A DNA stretch of 64,000 nt from JALORV01 sp963702595 (GTDB lineage Bacteria; Pseudomonadota; Gammaproteobacteria; Burkholderiales; Burkholderiaceae_F), in contig CAVPDC010000018.1 in NCBI GenBank assembly GCA_963702595.1, positions 171,173-235,172 of the forward strand. The letters are read 5' to 3'. The position numbers were made by a program, and so were the translations under genes. Each line of letters begins with the position of its first letter. Positions within the stretch are counted from its first letter, which is position 1. The notes beneath the pieces were generated by a model, which was not told the DNA's origin, did no database searches, and saw only the letters and a list, made by a program, of their open reading frames with translations. Below are positions 8,393-17,996 of this stretch, in pieces.

Positions 8393-9592
8393 TCAAGATG
8401 GCGGGTTGATCGGTGGCAAGCCCACCGTGATCTTCACTGAGTCAGAAAACGCTTGCGTGTATTCAGTCGTGCCGAAGAACACGGTGCGGACGTAGTAGAC
8501 GCCTGGAGTGTCAAAGGACCCTGTGATAACGCACTTGCCGTTCCCACCCGTTGTAGCAAAGTGATCGCCTGAGTACCTTGGATAAGTCTCCGGACCAGTT
8601 AACGTTGTCCGTTGAGAACTGCAGATTAACTTTCCCGTTGGGGATCGGAGTGTGCGTTGAGGCAGTTTGCAAAACGCTTTCGAACGAGATAGCCTCACCC
8701 GTATACGGGGTGGCCGTGCTCGCGTCAAGGCTGAGCTGCGTTATCTGATCAGGCGTTGCGGTCTTTACAAGCACGTCGACGTAGTTACTTGCTGAGGCGT
8801 CATATCCTCCTCTCTGGAACACAGGGTCTCCGGCGAACTTTGCCTGGAAGCGGTAATAGCCGGGCTGCGTCGGCTTATACGAAACTCCGTAATTACAATA
8901 TTCGCATACTGCTTTTCCGATCAGCACCGGGGCTCCCCACGTGGCCGAGTCGGGTCGTTTGTACTGACAGTACACTGACATGTGTTTTGCCTACTGGAAA
9001 GTCCGCAGGGAAGCTTCGAATCTGCCCGCCCACGCCGATTGAGTCACCGACAAAAGCGACCTGGTGATCGGCGCCCGTCGTTAGAAAAGTAAGTGTCGGC
9101 TTCCGCATTGAAAGCGACAGCTTTTGTATCGCAAGCGCATTTGTCACTTTCACTAGCATCTTTCCGCTTTGCGACGGTTTATAGTAGTTTGAGTCAGCGC
9201 CGACGCCACCCTCAAACGTGGCATAGACGTAATAGTCGCCTGGCTGCTTGAACGATATTGATGCCCCTCCCGTATGCCAATTGTTAATGGTCGCGACCAG
9301 CTCAGGGCCCGAAAGTCTCCCGAGCTCTCGTCCGAAGACAGTGACCGTCCGCTGGGTATAAACCTTCACGGGCCCGTTGATCCCAGAAAACGCTGGCCAC
9401 GTATAAAGCATCCCACCTATCTGGATGGGTTTGCCCGGTTGTGTGACCTGGCCGTAACCCATAATTGTTAACGTCGTGTCATAGCTGTGATGGGTGTTAT
9501 CAACCTGCGCGCTCGCCACGCTCCACCGCCCCCACTGAAGCGAGGAAGACGGTGACTAAGGCAACTGCTATCACCTTTGTTCGTAACTGCAT
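8393..9592 (-). pseudogene. Frameshifted copy of the 403-aa Ig-like secreted protein
   Basis: The region aligns end to end with the intact gene at 12398-13609 (same start MQLRTKVIA, same end LPPINPPS). Frames change at least three times: near 9530 just after the signal peptide, near 8985 (…VGKTHVSV / VYCQYKRP) and near 8595 (VNWSGDL / GDHFATTGGNGK). Each frame segment still encodes recognisable family residues, so decay is recent or the indels are sequencing errors. The upstream AAGGAGATAAACACA site is preserved. Confidence 0.8.
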
Positions 9593-9802
9593 TGTGTTTA
9601 TCTCCTTGAATTAATCCAGATAGTAACACGGGCATCGCAATTAAGGTTTGCGGTTTCGGTATGGCTGATTAACTCTGCTGACGTTAGGGAGCTCATTAAG
9701 CTTCTGAGCCGCTTGTTCGTTTTTTTTGCGATAAGAGCAAAACAAATAGTTTTAATAACTTCGTGCCGGTATCTCGTTGAACTAATTGGTGGGGTAAACA
9801 CA

Positions 9803-11547
9803 ATGCGGTTATTAACAAAGGTGTTAACGCTCGCTGTGCTGACTGTCCTCCTCACTTCGATGGGGGTGGGGTCGGTAGCGGCGCAGACCGACACAATCAT
9901 GTGGCGGTACAACGCCGAGCAGACTGGCGACTTCAGCCCGGTCGCCGGTAGTCTGATGTCCAATGGCCAGCTGAAATGGAATTTTACGGCAAATGCATGG
10001 ATTGATGGCGCGATTTGCGTCAACGGCATCGTCTATGCCGCTGCCGGTGATCTCTATGCGATTGACTCCGCGACGGGCGCAGAATTGTGGCACTATCTAA
10101 ACCAAGGCATAGGGGCACCTCCCGCCGTCGCTAACGGCGTCGTCTACGTGGGGGATACCTTCGGCAAGGTGCATGCGCTCAATGCTACAAACGGCAATGA
10201 GCTGTGGAACACGACGTACGACAGCGGTAGCTCGCAATGCGCGCCCACGATCGCGAACGGCGTCGTCTACATCGGGAGCAATGATCATAACTTATACGCG
10301 CTGAACGCGACCAACGGAGAGAAGCTCTGGAACTACACGGCGAGTGACCAAGTCTATGCCTCCGCAGCCGTCGCCAATAACATCGTCTACGTCGTCAGTA
10401 ATGATTACAGCATCTACGCCCTCAACGCCGACACCGGCGCCAAGCTCTGGAACTTCACGATAAATTCCTACGAAGGAGTAGGCGCGTCCTCCCCCGCTGT
10501 AGCCAATGGTATCGTCTACGTCGGGAGCTCTAACCACGATGTCTATGCGCTCAACGCTAACACCGGTGCGCAGGTCTGGAACTTTACAACAGGGGGTGAA
10601 GTATGGTCTTCCCCCGCCGTCGCTAACGGCATCCTCTTCGTTGGGAGCCACGACTATAAGGTCTACGCGCTCAACGCGGCAAATGGCAACGAGTTGTGGA
10701 ACTACACGACAGGCGGCCGGGTGTTTTCCTCTCCCTCCGTCGCAAACGGCGTCGTCTATGTCGGGAGCTTAGACCATGACGTCTACGCGCTGAACGCGAC
10801 CAACGGAGCTAAGCTCTGGAACTACACGACGAGAGACGAGGTGTATCATCTCCAGCGGTAGCGAACGGCGTCGTCTACGTAGGGACTAAACATCCTGACG
10901 ATAACGTCTATGCTATTGGCACTCAAGTTTACCCCACCGCGCTTACTGTTGCGGCCTCGAAATCGACTATTGCGGTTAATGACCTCTTCACCGTCAGCGG
11001 GTCGCTGAAAGCAAACGGGAATCCGGTCGCCGGTGCCACCATACAACTCCAGAAGAGAGTCAGCTACACCAAGTGGACAAATGTACCCGGCAAGACCGCC
11101 ACCACGACCGTAAAAGGCACCTACAGCATCACCGTCAGTGAGGCAACCGCCGCTACCTATCAGTACCGCGCCACGTACGCCGGCAACGACACCTACGCCG
11201 GGAGCAACAGCACGAGCGTCACCGTTAAGGTCGTCAGTAAGGGATCGGTCCAAAAGGACCTCGCCGCGCTCAGAACAACCGTCAACAATCTTCCTAATTC
11301 AGCGTTCATACCCGGTACCAGGAGCGCCCTCCTTGTCGTGCTTACCGCCTCTGAGCTCCAGCTGCAGTACGGCAAATATAGCGACGCAGCACACACCCTC
11401 CAGTCTAAGTTCCTCAAGCGCACCGACGGCTGCGAGCTCCGCGGCACACCGGACACCACTGATCTCGTCCGCACGTGTACGGCGCAGGGAAAACTCTACC
11501 CGCAAGTACTGAATGTGGTGCTCGAACTACAAGCGTTACAAGGTTAA
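9803..11547 (+). pseudogene. Secreted PQQ-type beta-propeller protein with Ig domain and helical tail (one frameshift)
   Basis: ATG 9803 follows GGTGGGGT and opens with a signal peptide ending SVAAQ. Eight ~40-residue repeats of the type P-A-V-A-N-G-V-V-Y-V-G-S-x-D-H-x-V-Y-A-L-N, then a LWNYTT strand, form a PQQ/quinoprotein-like propeller. An Ig-like domain follows (TALTVAASKSTIAVNDLFTVSGSL), then a ~100-residue helical domain with Cys pairs (DGCELRGTP...VRTCTAQ). The frame breaks near 10848, where TAT-CA-TCT should read TAT-TCA-TCT. After restoring one base it runs to TAA 11545-11547. Such propellers are common archaeal surface proteins and probably act as adhesion or scaffold modules, not enzymes. 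A remnant of the C-terminal domain lies at 7486-7608. Confidence 0.8.
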
Positions 11548-11856
11548 GTACCGACGTCAATCGCCCTGAACGTCTTAAATACTGCTCCGGCCTTAAGTGA
11601 GCCGGTCACGTTTACCGCAACGCTTACGGATTCTGTCACGAACGCCCAGCTCGCGAACACGCCGGTGACGATCTACCACACCTTCAAAAATATACGCTAC
11701 GTCGATGCAGCAAACAAGCTCACTGACGCCAACGGTCAGATCACGGCTACCGTAAGTTTTTCGTCGGTTGGCACACGCATCTACTACGCGACGTTCGCTG
11801 GAGATAACCGGTATGCGGGGTCGACGAGTTATCCGCTGGAGGTGACGGCTGGGTAA
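11548..11856 (+). pseudogene. Stranded Ig-like (Big_3_5-type) module, in frame after the propeller stop
   Basis: Directly after TAA 11545-11547, and in the same frame, 102 codons encode a complete Ig module: VPTSIALNVLNTAPALSEPV..., then TIYHTFKNIRYVDAANKLTD, IYYATFAGDNRYAGSTS and TAA. It is the same module used in tandem at 13831-15181 and 16665-17996. There is no start codon or RBS of its own. Either the stop is a recent mutation, and the propeller protein once ended in this module, or the segment is a leftover of a deleted gene. Confidence 0.7.
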
Positions 11857-11899
11857 GGCAGTGTCTTTTACCTTCCTTTCTTCTTCTTGGCGCACAACC

Positions 11900-11947
11900 G
11901 GTGCTTCAGCTAGCGTCTATCCCGGGCCACGAGCAGGAGCAGCCTAA
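11900..11947 (+). pseudogene. Short fragment of family A secreted protein
   Basis: The plus-strand frame reads G-A-S-A-S-V-Y-P-G-P-R-A-G-A-A then TAA. This matches the GADASASVYPGPQAGQAS segment near the end of the family A proteins at 6435 and 15485. Nothing else of the gene is visible. Confidence 0.45.
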
Positions 11948-12014
11948 TGAAGCCGTAGTTACATCGCTCTTGTTCACGTAAAAGTTGCGCTTACTCACCA
12001 CGTAATCTGATACG

Positions 12015-12299
12015 CTAATGTCCTTGATCGTGACGTTGTAGACTTCCTATTTGTCGCCGCGGGGCGGCGTTGTGTGCGTGACCGATGCCTTGCGGCGACC
12101 CAAGGTAGTGCACGGAGATATCCACCCCCTCAAGATGCGCTGGATACGCGTTTTCAGCAATAGCTGTCTTCACCGTGCTGGCAGCCGCTTGGGTGCTCGG
12201 CGACGATGGGGTATTCGACGACGTGCACCCCGCCGTGCACGCGACGCTGATCATCAGACATCACAACGCTGCTACGACATATTTTGACGCTTCTCTCAT
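12015..12299 (-). pseudogene. Broken copy of the family B lipoprotein
   Basis: From ATG 12299, preceded by an AACCTCC-complement ribosome binding site, the frame encodes MREASKYVVAAL, then TGA (12261-12263), then CLMISVACTAGCTSS and a Ser/Thr spacer. This aligns with the intact lipoprotein at 7804-8295, where the TGA position is Cys (TGT). The C-terminal domain is not preserved beyond ~12015 except for short scraps (YLGSPQGIGHAH). It is the partner of the intact Ig gene 12398-13609. Confidence 0.75.
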
Positions 12300-12397
12300 T
12301 CTAACCTCCGATTTAACCATTTAAACGCAGCCACTCTGTCAACGTCATTTGTTGTGCTCCTCTGAGGCCGTTTAACGTCGCTGGACCCCAATTACGC

Positions 12398-13609
12398 TCA
12401 AGACGGCGGGTTAATCGGCGGTAAGCTTACTGTGACCTTCACTGAGGACGTATAAGCCTGGCTGTATTCGCTCGTGCCCGTGAAAACGGTGCGAACGTAG
12501 TAGACGCCCGGAGTGGCAAAGTACCCTGAGATGGTATATGCGCCGTTGTTACCCGTCAGAGCGCTGAAGTCGCCTTGGTACCCGCTCCCGGGTGCCCAAG
12601 ACCAGTTGACGTTGTCTTTCGAGAGTTGGAGGTAGACGTTTGCGTTGGGGATCTGAACGGGCGGTGAGGCGGTCGTTTGCAGAACGCCCCCGAACGTCAC
12701 GGCTTCGCCGGTGTAAGGGGTGGTTTTACTGACGGCAAGATTGAGCTGCGTCGTCTCTTCAGGCGTTGCGGTCTTTACTAACACGTCGACATAATTACTC
12801 GCCGAGGCGTCGTATCCGCCCCGCTTCCACACGGGGTCTCCTGCGAACTTTGCCTGGAAACGGTAATAGCCGGGCTGCGTTAGCTTGTACTCAAGTCCAT
12901 ACCCGCCGTATTCGTATACGGATGTTCCGATGAGCACCGGGGTTCCCCACGTGTCCGAGCCAGGTCTTTTGTACTGGTAGTAAAGTGACAGGGTTTTGTC
13001 TGATGTAGGTGAACTTGCCCAGTCAGGAGCGAAGCTGCGAAGCTGTCCACCCACACGGAATGAGTCGCCGACAAAGGCCACTTGGTGATCGGCGCTGGTC
13101 GTCGCAAAGGTCAGCGTTGGCTTACGCATCAAAAGCGACGTCGGCGTGTTCGTCACCTTCACTGCCACCTTTGCGCTCTGTGACGGGCGATAGTAATTTG
13201 AGTCAGCGCCCGTGGCTCCGTCAAAAGTGGCGTAAACGCAGTAATCGCCCCGTTCCTTGAACGATACTAACGTTTTTTGTGTCGTCCCCAATCCCCAATC
13301 GTTAACCGTGGCGACCAGCTCCGGGCGCGACGGCCTCCCGATCTCATGTCCGAAAACGGAGGTCGTCCCCAACCGCTGCGTATACACCTTTACTGTCATC
13401 CCGGCGAGCCCTGAGCTGCCTGAAAAAAGCTGTCCGAAGACCTCAATCGGTTTGCCCGGTTGCGTGACCTGCCCGTACCCCATTATTATAAGGGTCGTAT
13501 CATACTTGGGAGTCTTGGTTACTTGCGCGCTCACCACCCCCACCGCCCCCACTGAAGCGAGGAAGACGGTGACTATGGCAACCGCTATCACCTTTGTTCG
13601 TAACTGCAT
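12398..13609 (-). CDS. Secreted three-domain Ig-like protein (403 aa, intact copy)
   Basis: ATG 13609 follows AAGGAGA at good spacing. The signal peptide is MQLRTKVIAVAIVTVFLASVGAVGVVSAQ. About three beta-sandwich domains follow: residues 35-145 (YDTTLIIMGYGQVTQPGKPIEVFGQL), 150-285 (KPTLTFATTSADHQVAFVGDSF...YYQYKRPGSDTWGTPVLIG...FAGDPVW) and 290-403 (NLAVSKTTPYTGEAVTFGGVLQ...PGVYYVRTVF). Each carries GYYRFQAKFAGD- or GVYYVRTVF-type terminal strands typical of archaeal Ig repeats. There is no transmembrane C-terminus, so it is presumably held by the co-transcribed lipoprotein or the S-layer. A frameshifted duplicate lies at 8393-9592. Confidence 0.8.
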   Translation of the reverse strand: MQLRTKVIAVAIVTVFLASVGAVGVVSAQVTKTPKYDTTLIIMGYGQVTQPGKPIEVFGQLFSGSSGLAGMTVKVYTQRLGTTSVFGHEIGRPSRPELVATVNDWGLGTTQKTLVSFKERGDYCVYATFDGATGADSNYYRPSQSAKVAVKVTNTPTSLLMRKPTLTFATTSADHQVAFVGDSFRVGGQLRSFAPDWASSPTSDKTLSLYYQYKRPGSDTWGTPVLIGTSVYEYGGYGLEYKLTQPGYYRFQAKFAGDPVWKRGGYDASASNYVDVLVKTATPEETTQLNLAVSKTTPYTGEAVTFGGVLQTTASPPVQIPNANVYLQLSKDNVNWSWAPGSGYQGDFSALTGNNGAYTISGYFATPGVYYVRTVFTGTSEYSQAYTSSVKVTVSLPPINPPS

Positions 13610-13830
13610 TGTGTTTATCTCCTTGAATTAATCCACTCTGTGACACGGGGCATGGTAATAAAGGGTTCCGCTTTGAGGACGCGTCTGCAGTCGAATAGGG
13701 AAAAGCGAAAAAGGAGAGAGGGGGTGCGCGTAACCTCCCTCTGATCACCCGTCAAGAACGCAATGCACGCGCGTTTGTCGTATCGGTCGCGGCATCAAAC
13801 GGCGCTGTTTCTTACAAACGAGTTTCTACG

Positions 13831-15181
13831 CTAAGGTGCCGTAACGACCATCGATAAAGGCCAATTACTCGTGTCAAACGACGCGTACTGGCTGTCGCCG
13901 GCAAACGACGCGTAGTACTCCCGCACGCCGGTCGACGTGAAGGGCACGGTAACCGAGACCTGACCGGTGCCGTCAGTAAGCTTGTTCACAACGTCGTCAT
14001 AGCGCACCCCTCTGAAGTAATGGTAGATCGTGACCGGCTTATTCTGGATCGCAGCGTGCGTGTCAGGTCGCGTGAGATACGCGGTGAACGTAACCTGCTG
14101 GTTGATTACCGAGCTCCTCGGCGAGGCTTGCAGAAGGAGGGATGTCGGTATTCCCACCTTTACCGACACCTTAAGACTTGTTGAATTGCAGTAGGCGGCG
14201 TCTCCGGCGAACGACGCATAGTAGGTGCGCTCGCCTGCCGACGTGAAGGGCACGGTAACCGAGACCTGACCGGTGCCGTCAGTAAGCTTGTTCACAACGT
14301 CATCGTAGCGCACCCCTTTGAAGTAGTGGTAAATCGTGACCGGCTTGCCGCTCAGGACTACCGCTGTGTCAGTAGCAGGAACGCTCTCGTAGAGTGTTGC
14401 AACGAACGTAACCGGCTGGTTGACTGCCGAGCTCATCGTCGAGGCTGACAGAGAGATCACCGTAGTCGTCCCTACGTCCACCGTCCACTTCTCACTGGTC
14501 GACCTTCCGTAGCCGACGTCACCGGCGAACTCCGCGTAGGTACTCACGCACGCCAGTCGAGGTGAAGGGCACGGTAACCGAGACCCGACCAGTGCCGTCA
14601 GTAAGCTTGTTCACAACGTCGTCATAGCGCACCCCTTTGAAGTAATGGTAGATCGTGACCGGCTTATTCGGGAGCCCGACTGGATTGTTCGGGTTCGTAG
14701 CGAGGAACGCTATGAACGTCAGCGGCTTGTTGACCGGCACCACCGCGGTCGTGGCTTGCAGATAGAGCTGCGTCGAGGGCAGCGCGTTCACCGTCACCTT
14801 TACCGCTCCACTCGAAGCGGCGTAGGTGGTCTCACCGGCAAACGTCGCGTAGTAATCGCGCACGCCGGGCGAGGTAAACTGCACAGTGACCGAAACTCCG
14901 CCTAAGCCGTCCGTGAGCTTGTTCACCACGTCATTGTAGCGGACGTTATTAAAGTAATGGTAGATTGTGATTGGTTTATTCGCGAGCATGCCGCTTGCGC
15001 CAGAGAGCCGTGCAGTGAACGTGACCGGCTCGTTAACTCCCGGAGCAGCATTCGAGGCGACGAGCATCGTCGTCGTTCCATAAACGACGCCTGCGTCCAC
15101 CTTTGCCGTCAGCCCGACCGCGCCGCACGCAGCAAACGCCATCGCTGCAATCAATAATAATGCTATAAACTTTTGTTTCAA
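13831..15181 (-). pseudogene. Secreted protein of four tandem TIYH-type Ig modules (one frameshift)
   Basis: The TTG start at 15181 has GGAGGTGA 5-6 nt upstream and a leader hairpin; an extension to 15328 would run through both. The signal peptide (LKQKFIALLLIAAMAFAACGAVG) precedes four ~100-residue Ig modules. Each contains NKPVTIYHYF, VRYDDVVNKLTDG and REYYASFAGD-type strands (Big_3_5-like). One extra C near 14541 (GAG-TAC-C-TAC-GCG) shifts the frame; restoring it joins both halves. The last module ends VVTAP. It is a likely surface adhesin or S-layer-associated stalk. Confidence 0.8.
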
Positions 15182-15185
15182 AGGG

Positions 15186-15256
15186 TTCACCTCCGTGGTG
15201 ACGCCAACCGTCACCGCCTTTTGAACCACACAAGTTCTCGTTTCCGTGTTATAAAT
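15186..15256 (-). promoter_or_regulatory. Promoter and hairpin leader of the TIYH-Ig gene
   Basis: The minus strand has TATA-like ATATTTATAAC (15245-15255), GGAAACGA, GGTTCAA, the stem-loop GGTGACG-GTTGG-CGTCACC (15197-15215) and GGAGGTGA. This is the same layout as upstream of the family A gene at 6153. Confidence 0.6.
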
Positions 15257-15448
15257 ATTGCCGTATCTGACGCGTGTGACTTCGAGGGAAAACAAGGTTT
15301 GACGAAATCTGAATAGCGCAGTCAACAATAAGCTAGTCCCCGCAGCATACGGGGTGGCGATCTTTGAGTTTGGGTTTTGAAGCGTTCAAGTTAGTTGCCA
15401 CGATACGATTGAACGTCTTCAAATAACGTCGCTATCGAACGCTGCCAT

Positions 15449-15479
15449 TAAAAAAGAAAAAGGAGCGTTACGCTCCTCT
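15449..15479 (-). terminator. Terminator of 15485-16156
   Basis: AGGAGCG (15461-15467), TTA and CGCTCCT (15471-15477) form a perfect stem, and on the minus strand TTTTTCTTTTTT follows. Confidence 0.75.
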
Positions 15480-15484
15480 AGACT

Positions 15485-16156
15485 TCAGCTCGCAGGGAAC
15501 TCGAGCACGATGCTGGTGCAGACGACCGATGCAGAGGCCTGACCTGCTTGTGGCCCCGGGTAGACGCTCGCGCTCGCATCGGCGCCGGCAAAGCCAGTTA
15601 TGGTGCCATCACCGTTTTGTCCGAAGAAGTATTCTACGGTGGTGGTGCGCATACAAATTATCTTCACGACCTTCTGGTGCACCGGGTCTTTGCCATACAC
15701 CTCTTCGTGGAATACTCCGTGAAGGGGATCTACCACCCTCGCGACCGTATCTGACCCTCCTTTCGCGGAGAGGACGGCGTTACAGTTGACGGTCACTTTG
15801 CACGGCCGTTGTTTGATAGCGTCCCAGTCACCGGTAAGCTTCCAGTACGTTCCTACTCGTGCTGCGCTCGTGCCGCACTGTGTCGCCGTCGTTCGTATCG
15901 ACGTGTACATTGCACCTCCCGTTGCGGCCTCGGTGTGACGCGGCGTTCCTTGACTCGTTGCGAACGGGACAAAAAACGCCTCGTGAATGTTGTATTGCTT
16001 GGGCGTAAAGGTATAGACCGCCCCCTCCTGATACGCCACCGTGATCGGTGTCGCCGTCATCTGCGCCGCAGCCTTCTGCGTCGTGACCATGCCAGCAGTG
16101 CTTAACGCAGAAACGGCCATAACAGCAATGAGAATGAATGCGAGATGTCTTTTCAT
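15485..16156 (-). CDS. Secreted protein of unknown function, paralogue family A
   Basis: The 223-aa protein has the signal peptide MKRHLAFILIAVMAVSALS...AAAQ. It is the closest relative of 6435-7115: the first ~140 codons are nearly identical in DNA, while the last third differs at many positions. The start ATG 16156, GGGAGGTGA site, leader hairpins and downstream terminator are all duplicated. The mature domain is beta-rich, with VAYQEGAVYTFTPKQYNIHEAFFVPF at the front and SIVLEFPAS at the end. No known domain was recognised; it is presumably surface-exposed. Confidence 0.75.
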   Translation of the reverse strand: MKRHLAFILIAVMAVSALSTAGMVTTQKAAAQMTATPITVAYQEGAVYTFTPKQYNIHEAFFVPFATSQGTPRHTEAATGGAMYTSIRTTATQCGTSAARVGTYWKLTGDWDAIKQRPCKVTVNCNAVLSAKGGSDTVARVVDPLHGVFHEEVYGKDPVHQKVVKIICMRTTTVEYFFGQNGDGTITGFAGADASASVYPGPQAGQASASVVCTSIVLEFPAS

Positions 16157-16159
16157 TTA

Positions 16160-16245
16160 GTCACCTCCCTTTTACTTTGGCGGTGCTCAGAGACCGCCGT
16201 CTAAACAGTGACACAGGCCTGACTCAAAAGCGTTGCGCTTTTGGA
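16160..16245 (-). promoter_or_regulatory. Two-hairpin 5' leader of 15485-16156
   Basis: Stem-loops AAAAGCG-TTG-CGCTTTT (16226-16242) and GGCGGT...ACCGCC (16179-16198) precede GGGAGGTGA. The leader is a copy of that at 7120-7206. Confidence 0.6.
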
Positions 16246-16264
16246 TCTGCCAATATTGCGCCGA

Positions 16265-16506
16265 TTTATCAATTTAGTGGATAGCGCACTCCGTTGAAGT
16301 AATGTCGGATCTTGAGTGGTTTATTTGGTAGCCCGACTAAGTTATTCGAGTAGAGACGTACTGTCGTCGTCGGAGCCTCTTGACCGGCACCAACCGTTGA
16401 GGCTTGCAGCACGATCTGCGTCGAGGACAGCGCGTCGACCGTCACCTTAACGGCTCCACTTCAAGAGCGGGTGCGCGTCTCCTCACCGGCGAACATCGCA
16501 TCATAC
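16265..16506 (-). pseudogene. Decayed TIYH-type Ig module
   Basis: Scattered minus-strand frames read PNKPLKIRHYFNGVRYPLN, QASTVGAGQE and VKVTVDALSSTQIVLQASTV. These match the NKPVTIYHYFNGVRY and VTVNALPSTQLYLQATT parts of the Ig modules at 13831-15181. Frames and several key residues are lost (TIYHYF has become KIRHYF). It is a remnant. Confidence 0.55.
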
Positions 16507-16533
16507 GCGCACACTCTGTGTGTCGTCCTGATT

Positions 16534-16564
16534 AAGAAAAAGGAAAGCCCCGCGCTAGGGGCGG
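16534..16564 (-). terminator. Terminator of the Ig-repeat gene 16665-17996
   Basis: GCCCC (16547-16551) pairs with GGGGC (16558-16562). On the minus strand TTTCCTTTTTC follows. Confidence 0.5.
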
Positions 16565-16664
16565 TCTTGCGTCGCTTTGGGTGAGTGCACGTCCAGACAA
16601 CGTGACGCTTGCGAGCGAGGGCTAGCACCCGCCCATCCAGCAAGCCTGGGGTTTGCAGATACTC

Positions 16665-17996
16665 CTAAATTGGTTTTTTTACGATCACCGACAACGTACC
16701 AGTCGAGCTCGCTGCGTACTGGGTATCTCCGGCAAAGGTCGCGTAATAGCTGCGTGTGCCAATGTCGTTTTTAAAGGTCACGGTCACTGTTACCTTACCC
16801 GCGTTGTCTGTGAGCTTGTTTGCAGCGTCGTCGTAGCGCACACCGTTGAAGGTGTGGTAGATCGTCACCGGCTTCCCCGCGAGCGGGGCGTTTGTGTCAG
16901 GGCGCGTGAGCGTCGCGGTAAACGTTACGGGCAAGCCGATGTAAGCGGTCGTGCTCGAAGCCGACAGAGCGATTTTCGTCGGTACCCCTACCGTCACGGT
17001 CACCACAGGACTCGTCGACTTCCCGTAGTCGGCGTCTCCGGCGAACGTCGCATAATAGGAGCGGACACCAGTAGACGTAAAGGGCACGTTGAACGTCACC
17101 TGACCGTTACTGTCTGTGAGCTTATTTTTGACATCATCATAGCGCACGTGGTTGAAGGTGTGGTAGATCGTCACCGGCTTGTTCGCGAGCGGGGCGTTCG
17201 TGTCGGAGCGCGTGAGCTGTGTCGTGAACGTCACCTGCTCGTTGACGTTAGGACTCGTCGTCGAAGCCGACAGAGCGATTTTCGTCGAACCTACCGCGAC
17301 CGTCACCACGGGACTCGTCGACTTCTCGTAGCCGTAGGCGTCACCGGCGAACGTTGCGTAGTAGTAGCGCACGCCTGGCGACGTGAAGGGCACAGTGACC
17401 GTTATCGTGCCGTCGTTGTCCGTGAGCTTGTTCACCACGTCGTTATAGCGCACGCCGTTGAAGGTGTGGTAGATCGTCACCGGCTTCCCCGCGAGCACCT
17501 TCCACGTATTGTATAGGCTGAGCTGCGAGGTGAACGTGACCGGCTCATTGACCATTGCCTGAGTCTTCGAGCAGCCTAGCGTGATGTACGTTGGCAGCGA
17601 CGCGTATGCGTTCACGCGTAGCGAACCCGTCGACTTCTGGTACTGGCTGTCACCGGCGAACGTTGCGTAGTAGTAGCGCACGCCGGCTGACCCGAAGCTT
17701 ACGGTGACCGTTATCGTGCCGTTGCTGTCCGCGAGCTTGTTCACCACGTCGTCATAGCGCACGCCGTTGAAGGTGTGGTAGATCGTGAGCGGTTTATTTG
17801 GGATAATATAGGACGCGTCAGTCTTGAGTATAGCGGAGAACGTTACCGGCTCGTTAATTCCTGGATCCGGATTTGTGGCCACCAGTTCGATCTTCGTCTG
17901 CACCGCTGCGTCGACCTTCGTCGTCATCCCGACCGTGCCGCACGCAGCAAACGCCATCGCTGCAACAACAAATATTGTGATAAACTTATGACTCAC
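16665..17996 (-). CDS. Secreted protein of tandem TIYH-type Ig modules (intact)
   Basis: The start is taken as GTG 17996 because GAGGTGA lies just upstream; the frame would also allow GTG 18005. The signal peptide (SHKFITIFVVAAMAFAACGTVG) is followed by four Ig modules of ~100 residues. Each has the pattern T-K-I-x-L-x-A-S...N-E-x-V-T-F, KPVTIYHTFNGVRYDDV, NKLTD and RxYYATFAGDxxY. This is a divergent Big_3_5-like repeat. Repeats 2-4 are very similar to each other. No membrane anchor or sorting signal is seen at the C-terminus (LSVIVKKPI). It is likely a cell-surface filament, adhesin or S-layer accessory. Confidence 0.82.
   Translation of the reverse strand: MSHKFITIFVVAAMAFAACGTVGMTTKVDAAVQTKIELVATNPDPGINEPVTFSAILKTDASYIIPNKPLTIYHTFNGVRYDDVVNKLADSNGTITVTVSFGSAGVRYYYATFAGDSQYQKSTGSLRVNAYASLPTYITLGCSKTQAMVNEPVTFTSQLSLYNTWKVLAGKPVTIYHTFNGVRYNDVVNKLTDNDGTITVTVPFTSPGVRYYYATFAGDAYGYEKSTSPVVTVAVGSTKIALSASTTSPNVNEQVTFTTQLTRSDTNAPLANKPVTIYHTFNHVRYDDVKNKLTDSNGQVTFNVPFTSTGVRSYYATFAGDADYGKSTSPVVTVTVGVPTKIALSASSTTAYIGLPVTFTATLTRPDTNAPLAGKPVTIYHTFNGVRYDDAANKLTDNAGKVTVTVTFKNDIGTRSYYATFAGDTQYAASSTGTLSVIVKKPI

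Noticed and set aside
10100..10860. DNA repeats of ~120 bp as a mobile or tandem element
   Set aside because: They are explained by the blades of the PQQ-type propeller.
16653..17516. Plus-strand 287-aa frame opposite the Ig-repeat gene
   Set aside because: It is a Val/Arg-rich mirror of the tandem modules, without RBS; the minus-strand Ig protein is clearly real.
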